From Candidatus Cloacimonadota bacterium (lineage in GTDB: Bacteria; Cloacimonadota; Cloacimonadia; Cloacimonadales; Cloacimonadaceae), in contig JAQVMI010000148.1 of the NCBI GenBank assembly GCA_028703735.1, positions 1 through 5,529 on the forward strand: 5,529 nucleotides of DNA. The letters are read 5' to 3'. Of the stretch, positions 1 to 5,529 are shown piece after piece. The stretch's first letter is position 1. Each line of letters begins with the position of its first letter. Below the pieces are notes generated by a model that saw only the letters and a list, made by a program, of their open reading frames with translations, did no database searches and was not told where the DNA came from. The position numbers were made by a program, and so were the translations under genes.

Positions 1-398
1 AATCCCTCTTGTTAATAAAGCCCAATGCTGTTCGTCATGAGCACATTGGGCATATTATTTCCCTAATAGAAAAAAACGGTTACCACCTCTGTGCCCTTAA
101 ACTTTTCAGATTCGATAAGGCATTGGCTGCCAGGTTCTATGCAGAACATGTTGGTAAAGAATTCTTCGAGAGATTGGTGGATTTTATGACCTCCGATGAC
201 ACTGTGGCGATTGTAGTGGAAAAGGAAAACGCTATTGCAGACTTACGCGATCTTATTGGTGCGGTTCAGCCTGAAAAACGCAAACCTGGGACTATCCGCT
301 TTTTATTTGGAGAGGGCGTTACGGAAAACGGTGTGCATGCTTCGGATTCTTTAGAAAGTGCAGCAAGAGAAATTGACGTTATTCTGGGAGATGTATAA
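1..398 (+). CDS. ndk: Nucleoside diphosphate kinase, 5'-truncated by window edge
   Basis: Ndk transfers the gamma-phosphate of ATP to nucleoside diphosphates through a phospho-histidine, in the cytoplasm. The frame is open from the window edge. The visible protein begins SLLLIKPNAV, the usual first strand, so the TTG at 9 is an internal Leu codon and only about 5-8 residues are missing. Counting that Leu as residue 1, I see Lys4 (IKPNAV), Tyr44 (YAEH), Arg80, Arg97 (PGTIR), Asn107 and the catalytic His110 in NGVHASDS (codon 336-338), followed by the family's ESAAREI helix. Length (about 135 residues) fits the short bacterial form. Differences from E. coli Ndk: the usual GATNP is GAVQP, so the phosphate-contacting Thr is Val; TSGP is TSDD; HGSDS is HASDS; and the C-terminus stops early at GDV. 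All catalytic residues remain, so it is probably active. It converges on hppA, and its promoter lies outside the window. Confidence 0.95.
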   Translation, partial: SLLLIKPNAVRHEHIGHIISLIEKNGYHLCALKLFRFDKALAARFYAEHVGKEFFERLVDFMTSDDTVAIVVEKENAIADLRDLIGAVQPEKRKPGTIRFLFGEGVTENGVHASDSLESAAREIDVILGDV

Positions 399-623
399 AG
401 CTGTAAGGTGAGGGCTTTTTGCAAACGAACCGATGCTTGCAATACCTCATTGCCTGAAGTTAAAAGATTATAGAAGCTATGTTTTAAGGATATTAGAATT
501 GGGAGATTTATCATTAGAAAGATTTCCTTCTACATGAACAGTAAAAATCCTATACTTCAGAAATCCTGAAATCCATGTAGAGATGAGCCACAATTTTTCA
601 TCATTGTAAGATCTTAAACAATA
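399..623. other. Non-coding 3' region after ndk
   Basis: Nothing here reads as a convincing gene: frames are short, lack a ribosome site and show no recognisable protein. The one structure that stands out is a nested inverted repeat: arms TCTACATG (529-536) and CATGTAGA (574-581) enclose a small hairpin TTCAG (556-560) / CTGAA (566-570). No T-run follows it, so it is not a standard terminator. It may be chance, a 3' mRNA structure or a small RNA remnant. No tRNA cloverleaf is visible. Confidence 0.5.
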
Positions 624-661
624 AAAAGCTGAGTTCAGAAATTAATCCGAACTCAGCTTTT
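624..661. terminator. Bidirectional intrinsic terminator between ndk and hppA
   Basis: A perfect 13-base inverted repeat, AAAAGCTGAGTTC (624-636) and GAACTCAGCTTTT (649-661), encloses a 12-base loop. The A-run on one side and T-run on the other give a U-tract in either direction. It can end ndk transcripts on the plus strand, about 225 bases after that stop codon, and hppA transcripts on the minus strand, about 45 bases after that stop codon. Position between two convergent genes fits a shared terminator. Confidence 0.9.
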
Positions 662-705
662 CTATTTCTTACAATATATGTCTGGAAAGACAGATTCGCC
701 AGAGT

Positions 706-3066
706 TTACTTATTCTGGATGCAATCTGGCTGAATATCCTCACAATCCATACATGGTGTATTTATTAGTGCTGCTTTGTCTATAGCAATCACTTCATTGT
801 GCAAAGCTGTTTGTAGCTTTGCATTACTGAAGGGTGCATTAATTGTTTCGATGTTCAAAGAGTAACCCACTATCAACCCAGCAAATACGATGGAAACCAT
901 ACTCATTAGTTTAACCAATATATTTATGCAAGGTCCGGCTGTATCCTTGAAAGGATCTCCAACAGTATCACCCACAATAGTTGCCTTGTGAGATTCTGAA
1001 CCTTTTCCACCGTGTGATCCTGATTCCACATATTTCTTAGCATTATCCCAAGCTCCACCAGAGTTATTCATCATAACAGCTAAAACGAATCCACTGGAAA
1101 GTGCACCAACTAATACTCCAAGCACTCCAGAGACACCCAGAATCAAACCAGCAATAATGGGGGTAAGTATTCCTATCAAGGCAGGAAGAAGCATCTCGTG
1201 CTGAGCACCAACTGTGGAGATTTTTACGCAACGGGCATAATCTGGCTTTCCTGTTCCCTCCATTATTCCGGGAATTTCCTTAAATTGACGTCTTACTTCT
1301 TTTACCATCTTACCTGCGGCACGACCCACAGCTTTTATGGTTAAAGAAGAAAAAACGAAAGCAACCATAGCTCCCACAAAAATTCCCATCAAGAATTTGG
1401 GGTTTAGCACATTTATCTGGTAAAAGCTTATAAAATCCGCAATTGAGGCTTTGGCAAGCGGTATTTTCTCGCTAAATTTTGTGCCGTAGTGGATATTTAG
1501 AAACATTACTTTCCCTGCTTTATCACCCATAAGGATTAGGGCAGCACGAACTTCTTCCAGATAAGCTGCCAGCAAAGCCATAGCTGTTAAAGCTGCACTA
1601 CCTATGGCAAAACCCTTGCCTGTTGCGGCTGTGGTATTGCCAACAGAATCCAGATTATCTGTCATTTCACGCACACTTTCTGGCAGGTTACTCATCTGAG
1701 CATTTCCACCTGCATTATCAGCAATGGGACCAAAAGCATCCATTGCCAATGTAACTCCAAGGGTGGCAAGCATTCCCACAGCACCAAAACCTATACCATA
1801 AAGCCCCATTTCGATAGAAGAAAAACCATGGCTGCAGATAAAGGCAGTTAATATGCCTACTACAATCACAATCACTGGTGCAGCAGTAGAGCGCATACCC
1901 ACTGCCAAACCTTCCAAGATAACCGTTGCAGGTCCATATTCAGATTGATCTGCTATACCACGTGTAGGCTTATAACTATGTGAGGTATCCAGCTCTGTAA
2001 ATCTCCCTATCAAGATTCCAGCTAATAAACCGATGACTGTGGAAACAAAAACTCCAAAGAAATAATCTGCCGGAAGCAAGAAACGCGTGATAAAGAAAGC
2101 TGCAACCGCAATAAGTGCAGAGCTAAGATATACGCTTTTATTAAGCGCAAACATCAGTTCTTTGGGACCTGCGTTTTCCTTTGTGCTTACAATAAAAACC
2201 CCGATTATGGAGAGGATTGCTCCGATTCCAGCTAATACCATGGGGGCTATCACAAAGTTTATAGCCCAGCCGGAATAGCTTTCACCCAGCATAGATACTG
2301 CACCCATACCTAAGGCAGCGGTAGCAAGAATTGAGCCAGCATAAGATTCGTATAGGTCTGCTCCCATACCTGCCACATCGCCTACATTATCACCCACGTT
2401 ATCTGCAATTGTAGCTGGATTGCGGGGATCATCTTCCGGGATGTCCGATTCCACTTTACCTACTAAATCTGCTCCTACATCGGCAGCCTTGGTGAAGATT
2501 CCGCCTCCTAAACGGGCAAATAGAGCTTGAGTGGAGGCACCCATTCCAAAGCTAAGCATAATCACCGTTATTTTTCCAAGAGGGAAATTTAAATAGTACA
2601 ACACACCAAACCAAGCAGAAATATCTATCAAAGCAAGCCCTACAACGGTTAAACCCATTACACTTCCAGCTCTGAAGGCAACCTTTAAGCCTTTGTTTAA
2701 GCTAATTGTACAAGCTTGGGCAGTTCTATTGGAAGCAAGTGTGGCAATATTCATACCAATATAGCCAGCTAATCCACTAAAAAACCCACCTGTTAGAAAA
2801 GCAAAAGGTACTAACCAGTGTAATACTCCTAATCCCCATGCCATAATTTGGAAAACAACAAAAGCAATAATGAAAAATATTATTACACCCTTGTACTGCT
2901 GCCGTAAATAAGCAAAAGCACCTTCGCGAACATAGCCAGCAATTTCCTGCATGCGGGCAGTTCCAGGATCCTGAGCTTTAACAAGATAGAAAAATAACGC
3001 AGCGAACGCCATAGCCAAGATGGCACCAATAGGCGCAATAAACCATAAAGTAGGGATAGCAACCAT
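706..3066 (-). CDS. hppA: Membrane-integral ion-pumping pyrophosphatase (K+-dependent, Na+-type)
   Basis: Hydrolyses PPi in the cytoplasm and uses the energy to pump Na+ and/or H+ out across the membrane. The 786 residues are mostly hydrophobic helices (16 expected in the family). All three catalytic loops are intact: GADLVGKVE (198-206) with [18 protein letters not shown] (213-230); Asp443 and Asp450 before [14 protein letters not shown] (670-678) with Lys694, Asp700, Asp704, Lys707 and Asp708. GNTTAATG has Ala480 and Gly483, the K+-dependent pattern (K+-independent enzymes have Lys and Thr). Glu240 in DLYESY sits where Na+-pumping enzymes carry it, not four residues later as in plant H+ enzymes. 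Thr92, Phe96, Asp148 and Met175 resemble the signature described for dual Na+,H+ pumps. A longer loop (about 505-550) and a tail after about 740 with Cys772, Cys775 and Cys782 are additions. The ATG start has GAGGT (3076-3080) nine bases upstream. Family certain; ion specificity inferred. Confidence 0.97.
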   Translation of the reverse strand: MVAIPTLWFIAPIGAILAMAFAALFFYLVKAQDPGTARMQEIAGYVREGAFAYLRQQYKGVIIFFIIAFVVFQIMAWGLGVLHWLVPFAFLTGGFFSGLAGYIGMNIATLASNRTAQACTISLNKGLKVAFRAGSVMGLTVVGLALIDISAWFGVLYYLNFPLGKITVIMLSFGMGASTQALFARLGGGIFTKAADVGADLVGKVESDIPEDDPRNPATIADNVGDNVGDVAGMGADLYESYAGSILATAALGMGAVSMLGESYSGWAINFVIAPMVLAGIGAILSIIGVFIVSTKENAGPKELMFALNKSVYLSSALIAVAAFFITRFLLPADYFFGVFVSTVIGLLAGILIGRFTELDTSHSYKPTRGIADQSEYGPATVILEGLAVGMRSTAAPVIVIVVGILTAFICSHGFSSIEMGLYGIGFGAVGMLATLGVTLAMDAFGPIADNAGGNAQMSNLPESVREMTDNLDSVGNTTAATGKGFAIGSAALTAMALLAAYLEEVRAALILMGDKAGKVMFLNIHYGTKFSEKIPLAKASIADFISFYQINVLNPKFLMGIFVGAMVAFVFSSLTIKAVGRAAGKMVKEVRRQFKEIPGIMEGTGKPDYARCVKISTVGAQHEMLLPALIGILTPIIAGLILGVSGVLGVLVGALSSGFVLAVMMNNSGGAWDNAKKYVESGSHGGKGSESHKATIVGDTVGDPFKDTAGPCINILVKLMSMVSIVFAGLIVGYSLNIETINAPFSNAKLQTALHNEVIAIDKAALINTPCMDCEDIQPDCIQNK

Positions 3067-3075
3067 TTTAACGAT

Positions 3076-3080
3076 ACCTC
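3076..3080 (-). promoter_or_regulatory. Ribosome binding site of hppA
   Basis: On the minus strand GAGGT lies nine bases before the ATG at 3064-3066. This is the clearest Shine-Dalgarno site in the window and supports the chosen hppA start, which also places the first membrane helix at residues 8-30 as expected. Confidence 0.75.
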
Positions 3081-3091
3081 ATATCAATTTG

Positions 3092-3122
3092 TGATGATTA
3101 ATCATTAGATTATTAATCATCA
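3092..3122 (-). repeat. 11-bp perfect inverted repeat in the hppA leader
   Basis: Arms TGATGATTAAT (3092-3102) and ATTAATCATCA (3112-3122) flank a 9-base spacer. The first arm also overlaps a self-contained 12-base palindrome, ATGATTAATCAT (3094-3105). It lies 11 bases upstream of the hppA ribosome site and just downstream of the promoter candidate at 3134-3161. It could be an operator for a dimeric regulator or an mRNA hairpin in the leader. No T-run follows, so it is not an attenuator of the usual kind. Confidence 0.6.
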
Positions 3123-3133
3123 ATGTGGGAGCT

Positions 3134-3161
3134 TTTTTATAGAGCTGTGTTAATCTGTCAA
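3134..3161 (-). promoter_or_regulatory. Candidate sigma-70 promoter, proximal to hppA
   Basis: On the minus strand a perfect -35 TTGACA (3156-3161) is followed after 16 bases by TAAAAA (3134-3139), or after 14 by TATAAA (3136-3141). The -10 box is weak or the spacing short, so this is only a candidate. Transcription would begin near 3127, immediately before the inverted repeat at 3092-3122. Confidence 0.4.
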
Positions 3162-3208
3162 ACTATTTATCTTGCACTTATCCAACTATCCATAAATAAT
3201 ACACAAGC

Positions 3209-3228
3209 ATTGTAGCACGCCCTACAAT
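3209..3228. repeat. 7-bp inverted repeat overlapping a -10 box
   Basis: Arms ATTGTAG (3209-3215) and CTACAAT (3222-3228) are separated by six bases. The second arm overlaps the -10 box of the distal hppA promoter candidate (3227-3232), covering the expected transcription start. That is where a repressor operator would sit, but the repeat is short and could be chance. Confidence 0.45.
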
Positions 3229-3255
3229 TATATAGATGTCAATAAGCATTATAAA
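3227..3255 (-). promoter_or_regulatory. Candidate sigma-70 promoter, distal to hppA
   Basis: On the minus strand, TTTATA (3250-3255; four of six matches to the -35 consensus) is followed at the optimal 17-base spacing by a perfect -10 TATAAT (3227-3232). Transcription would start near 3220 and give an hppA leader of about 150 bases. In an AT-rich region such matches occur by chance, so confidence is moderate. Confidence 0.4.
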
Positions 3256-3343
3256 CTTATGCAGTACGAGTGAGATTTGTGATTCAATCGTATCGAATAA
3301 GCAGTATAAGCTTCAGCATTGATCCTTCCAAAATAATACTACA

Positions 3344-3376
3344 CATCATTCATATATTCTATATGTGATTATGATG
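3344..3376 (-). repeat. AT-rich nested hairpin downstream of dusB
   Basis: Outer arms CATCAT (3344-3349) and ATGATG (3371-3376) enclose inner arms CATATA (3351-3356) and TATATG (3360-3365) around a 3-base loop, with a one-base and a five-base bulge. It lies about 80 bases beyond the dusB stop and on the minus strand is followed by a T-rich but interrupted tract. It may act as a weak transcription terminator or 3' stabiliser for dusB. The stem is GC-poor, so this is uncertain. Confidence 0.35.
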
Positions 3377-3455
3377 CAGCAGCTTACTTTCTTATAGCTT
3401 TCACCAACAACCCTACAATTCTTTGGAGTAATTATGGATTAATTATTTTCAGGAA

Positions 3456-4412
3456 TCAGGATATTAACAATTGCTTGACCAGATTTATAAGCTCTGTGGC
3501 ACTTTCGGCATGGTTGATTTTATTCCTCAATTCTGCACCGCCCAATGCTCCTTTTGTGTAAAAACACAGTTGTGAGCGCATTTCTTTTACTACTACTATT
3601 TCCCGTTTGAATTTCAATGCTTGTCCAATGTGAAATACAATTGTGTCATAAAGTTTCTGCTTTGTAATTGGCTCATAGCTTCCGCGGGAAATATAGCTGC
3701 GGCATTGCGAAAATATCCAGGGTTTTCCCAAAGCTCCACGTCCAATCATCAAACCATCGCAATTGGTTTGTTGAAGCATTAGTTTGGCATCTTCGGGTTG
3801 CAGGATATCCCCATTCCCAATTAACGGTATACTAAGCTTACTTTTTAGCTCTGCAATATGTTCCCAATTGCTTTTTCCTGAGAACATCTGTTTTGTGGTT
3901 CGAGGATGTAAACACAAAAAATCTGCACCTGCCGTTTCCATCCTTAAGCCAAATTCCACATAATTCTGAGTTTGGCTGTCCCAACCACTACGAAATTTTA
4001 CGCTTAAAGGCAAGCTGCCTGATAGGGCATTTTTAACTTCTGCCACAATCCGTTCTGCCAACAAAGGTGTTTGCATCAATGCACTACCCGAGCCTCTGCG
4101 GATAACTTTTTTAACCGGACAACCCATGTTTATATCCACAAAATCTGGTTTGAATGGTATCAGGAATTCTGCTGCCTTTGCCATAACAAGCGGATCATTA
4201 CCAAATATTTGAACTCCATAGGGTCGCTCGGAATCATCAAAACTAATATACTTGATGGTTTTGGCAGAATCACGGATAATCCCATCGGCACTAACCATTT
4301 CACTAAGCATCACTTCTGCCCCAAAATGCTTGCACACTTGGCGGAAAGCCTGATCTGTGTATCCAGCCAAAGGAGCAAGAAAAATTTGGGGGGTACTAAA
4401 TAATGTGGTGAT
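3456..4412 (-). CDS. dusB: tRNA-dihydrouridine synthase, DusB/NifR3-like; start codon unclear
   Basis: FMN enzyme that reduces uridine to dihydrouridine in tRNA with NADPH, in the cytoplasm. The frame encodes the family's TIM barrel in order: LAPLAGYTD (FMN loop), SEMVSADG, VQIFGNDP, DINMGCPVKKV with the catalytic Cys, SVKFRSGW with the FMN-contacting Lys, LHPRTTKQMFSG, NGDI, DGLMIGRGALGKPWIF, then the C-terminal helical domain (KEMRSQLCFYTKGALGGAELR). The end is complete. The start is not: the nearest in-frame start-like codon, TTG at 4368-4370, is the Leu inside APLAG and would delete the FMN-binding AP residues. Upstream the frame stays open for 16 codons to a TGA (4419-4421) without ATG, GTG or TTG. 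I propose ATC at 4410-4412, preceded by GTGAG five bases upstream, giving 318 residues against 321 in E. coli DusB; ATT at 4383-4385 is the alternative. An upstream sequencing error is possible. The B subgroup is likely rather than proven. Confidence 0.92.
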   Translation of the reverse strand: MTTLFSTPQIFLAPLAGYTDQAFRQVCKHFGAEVMLSEMVSADGIIRDSAKTIKYISFDDSERPYGVQIFGNDPLVMAKAAEFLIPFKPDFVDINMGCPVKKVIRRGSGSALMQTPLLAERIVAEVKNALSGSLPLSVKFRSGWDSQTQNYVEFGLRMETAGADFLCLHPRTTKQMFSGKSNWEHIAELKSKLSIPLIGNGDILQPEDAKLMLQQTNCDGLMIGRGALGKPWIFSQCRSYISRGSYEPITKQKLYDTIVFHIGQALKFKREIVVVKEMRSQLCFYTKGALGGAELRNKINHAESATELINLVKQLLIS

Positions 4413-4421
4413 AGAGGCTCA

Positions 4422-4537
4422 CAATATGGGTAGTCAAAAGTGCAACTTTGAGGCTATAAGCGAAATGCATTACTGTAAAATGCCAAGTGAACTTTTATTG
4501 GTTAATATGATACTAAAATGGAGATTCATTATCTTAG
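4422..4537. promoter_or_regulatory. trmB-dusB gap with weak dusB promoter candidates
   Basis: No gene is visible here. On the minus strand, TTTACA (4474-4479) and TATAGC (4453-4458) are 15 bases apart. Alternatively, TTGACT (4432-4437) is followed after 18 bases by TATCAC, but that promoter would start transcription inside the presumed dusB reading frame. A small hairpin, GCATT (4467-4471) / AATGC (4479-4483), is also present. No convincing terminator for trmB is seen, so dusB could be transcribed from upstream, from its own weak promoter, or both. Confidence 0.25.
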
Positions 4538-5164
4538 TCAGATGCGCTTGAATAGCATGAATTGGGGATCAAAACCTTGACGTCGTTGCTCTGCTTCGAA
4601 CCAGGTGGTGATATGATCCTCAAAAGTGGAATGGATACGAACCGGATCGTTATAGACTGATACAAAACAGGGACTTGCCAAAAACTCCTCCAGAATCCAG
4701 GCTGCATATCCGCTGTGGTCAGTAGAAATCTGAACCTGAGCATCTGGCTTTAGGATTCTTGCCAAAGAATTCAGAAAAGCCGGCTGAATTAATCTACGGC
4801 GGTGATGTTTGCGTTTGGGCCAAGGATCTGGATGTTGGATAAAGACACCTGAAACAGATTCCGCAGGAAATATATTTCCAATTGATTCATCCACATACAT
4901 ACGCATTAAGCGGACATTGGGATGTTTTTCGGGGCTTAGCTTTTTCAGGGTGTTTACAATTCGTTTATCGGCTGCTTCCAAACCAAGCAAATTATAGCTG
5001 GGATATTTTTGTCCATAAGCCGAGATAAATTCACCCTTACCGGAACCAATTTCCAGGAATAAATCTTGAGAAAGGGGAAAGATGCTGGCGATATCTATGC
5101 TTATGTAATTGCCATTATCATCCTTAGGGCAATCTACAACAAAGAAATTTCGATCACAAACCAT
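4538..5164 (-). CDS. trmB: tRNA (guanine-N7-)-methyltransferase
   Basis: Transfers a methyl group from S-adenosylmethionine to N7 of G46 in the tRNA variable loop, in the cytoplasm. With the start at 5164 the protein has 208 residues. It shows the Rossmann methyltransferase motif I, FLEIGSGKGEF (36-46), the acidic residue after the second strand (GLEAADKR, Glu63), the family hallmark HPDPWPKRKHHRRR (111-124), STDHSGYA (147-154, with the TD pair) and the C-terminal TTWFEAEQRRQG. Two further in-frame ATG codons lie upstream (5182 and 5224), but that 20-residue extension (ending MKKKKT) is simply the acidic tail of the upstream gene read in another frame and has no family resemblance. ATG 5162-5164 therefore fits best. 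It overlaps the upstream stop codon by 11 bases, implying coupled translation. The hallmark reads QHPDPWPK rather than the common NFPDPWPK, a mild deviation. Function is very likely. Confidence 0.93.
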   Translation of the reverse strand: MVCDRNFFVVDCPKDDNGNYISIDIASIFPLSQDLFLEIGSGKGEFISAYGQKYPSYNLLGLEAADKRIVNTLKKLSPEKHPNVRLMRMYVDESIGNIFPAESVSGVFIQHPDPWPKRKHHRRRLIQPAFLNSLARILKPDAQVQISTDHSGYAAWILEEFLASPCFVSVYNDPVRIHSTFEDHITTWFEAEQRRQGFDPQFMLFKRI

Positions 5165-5529
5165 CGTCTTCTTCTTCTTCATCCTCTTCGATAGGTTGAT
5201 TGCGCAAGCGGATGCGCTCTTCATCCACTTCTTTACGGATAATTATCACATCTGCCACAGACAGCCCAAAGCCAATAAAAATAAACAGAAACAGAGAATT
5301 CCAAAAGTAGCCAGACCAGGATTCATAAGATAAGGGCATATGCAATGCCATAAACAAAATCTTGAAGTATAGGCTTAGTAAAACTGCGGCAACTAACGCA
5401 AAGGCAGCTGTTCGGAATCGCAACATAAACCTGGTGAAGAAAATGTAACGCAGGGAAAGCCAAACACCCAGAGTAAAACCAAGATTTAGTGCAAACAAGG
5501 TAAGAAAGCTGAATTTTGAACCGAATTGT
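5154..5529 (-). CDS. Small membrane protein with acidic C-terminal tail, 5'-truncated
   Basis: I do not recognise this protein. The frame is open to the window edge, and 124 residues are visible. The TTG at 5496-5498 is probably an internal Leu, because the hydrophobic stretch begins before it. Three membrane helices are apparent, at about residues 6-31, 40-64 and 72-97 of the visible part, linked by short basic or polar loops (FTRFMLRFRT; PLSYES). After helix three comes a highly charged tail (RKEVDEERIRLRNQPI) ending in nine consecutive acidic residues (114-122). It is immediately upstream of trmB on the same strand with an 11-base overlap, so the two are almost certainly co-translated, although that need not mean a shared function. 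It could be a small integral-membrane subunit or a domain-of-unknown-function protein. Missing N-terminus length is unknown, and more helices may exist outside the window. Confidence 0.75.
   Translation of the reverse strand, partial: QFGSKFSFLTLFALNLGFTLGVWLSLRYIFFTRFMLRFRTAAFALVAAVLLSLYFKILFMALHMPLSYESWSGYFWNSLFLFIFIGFGLSVADVIIIRKEVDEERIRLRNQPIEEDEEEEDDGL
5165..5190 (-). promoter_or_regulatory. Purine-rich tract serving as likely trmB ribosome site
   Basis: Directly before the trmB ATG the minus strand is an almost pure purine run of GAA, GAG and GAT/GAC codons, encoding the acidic tail of the upstream membrane protein. Its GAAGAAG portion is within Shine-Dalgarno range of the ATG at 5162-5164, while the better AGAGG core is 15 bases away, on the long side. 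The same bases thus probably code for the acidic tail and recruit ribosomes to trmB. Confidence 0.45.

Larger units (their letters stand above)
3067..3455. other. Intergenic control region between dusB and hppA
   Basis: This 389-base AT-rich stretch contains no plausible gene on either strand; frames are very short. It holds the 3' end of the dusB transcript and the 5' control region of hppA. Reading the minus strand from dusB to hppA, it shows an AT-rich hairpin (3344-3376), a promoter candidate with a full TATAAT (3227-3255), an inverted repeat next to that -10 box (3209-3228), a second promoter candidate with a full TTGACA (3134-3161), a long inverted repeat in the leader (3092-3122) and the ribosome site. 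The ten bases ccctacaatt occur twice (3220-3229 and 3411-3420). No riboswitch or tRNA is recognisable. Confidence 0.6.

Noticed and set aside
9..11. TTG at position 9 as the ndk start
   Set aside because: It encodes a Leu within the conserved LLLIKPNAV strand; the frame is open to the window edge, so the gene is truncated by the window.
266..514. Minus-strand open frame of 82 codons across the ndk end
   Set aside because: It lies antisense to the conserved active-site part of ndk and has no recognisable protein character or ribosome site.
2087..2278. Plus-strand open frame of 63 codons inside hppA
   Set aside because: Antisense to a well-conserved stretch of hppA; a frame shadow.
3067..3455. 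Possible tRNA, riboswitch or CRISPR array in the largest gap
   Set aside because: No cloverleaf, no known aptamer core and no regularly spaced repeats are visible; only isolated inverted repeats and one 10-base duplicate.
4388..4393. G6 run as the site of a simple frameshift that would supply a dusB ATG
   Set aside because: One alternative frame hits a TAG only a few bases upstream of the run, and the other reaches a TAG further up without an ATG, GTG or TTG, so a single indel there does not solve the start problem.
4071..4551. Two plus-strand open frames antisense to dusB and the trmB-dusB gap
   Set aside because: They mirror conserved dusB codons or run through the non-coding gap, with no family resemblance.
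4534..4743. Second minus-strand frame within trmB
   Set aside because: It overlaps trmB codons for conserved motifs in another frame and has no independent support.
5162..5224. Longer trmB beginning at ATG 5182 or 5224
   Set aside because: The added residues are the upstream gene's tail read in another frame and do not resemble TrmB N-termini; ATG 5164 gives a normal overlap.
4809..5333. Two plus-strand frames opposite trmB and the membrane protein
   Set aside because: Antisense shadows; the phenylalanine-rich stretch near 5160-5185 is just the complement of the acidic codon run.

Overview
The window is an ordinary-looking stretch of an AT-rich bacterial chromosome (roughly 40% GC by eye). 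It holds five protein genes, none with phage, transposon, CRISPR or defence hallmarks. The organism cannot be named from the sequence with certainty. The pyrophosphatase carries K+-dependent, Na+-pump-type residues like those of anaerobic Bacteroidota and related fermenters. Together with the base composition, this makes an anaerobic member of the FCB group (for example a Cloacimonadota-like bacterium) my best but low-confidence guess.

Layout. At the left edge, the 3' part of ndk (nucleoside diphosphate kinase) reads rightwards and ends at 398. A non-coding stretch (399-705) follows, with a strong two-way terminator hairpin at 624-661 that separates ndk from the convergent leftward genes. All other genes read leftwards (minus strand). 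hppA (706-3066) is a 786-residue membrane pyrophosphatase. The 389-base region 3067-3455 holds its likely promoters, several inverted repeats and its leader. dusB (3456 to about 4412) is a tRNA-dihydrouridine synthase whose start codon is problematic. After a short gap comes trmB (4538-5164), the tRNA m7G46 methyltransferase. trmB overlaps the end of an unrecognised small membrane protein (5154-5529) that runs off the right edge.

How the genes fit together. Membrane protein and trmB are translationally overlapping and very likely co-transcribed. dusB and trmB are both tRNA-modification enzymes. hppA looks like its own transcription unit and would conserve the energy of PPi, a by-product of biosynthesis such as tRNA charging and nucleic-acid synthesis, as an ion gradient. 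ndk balances nucleoside triphosphates.

I found no clear undescribed system. The observations most worth a second look are the missing conventional start codon of dusB, the predicted ion specificity and Cys-containing C-terminal tail of the pyrophosphatase, substitutions at conserved positions in Ndk, and the repeat-rich control region upstream of hppA.
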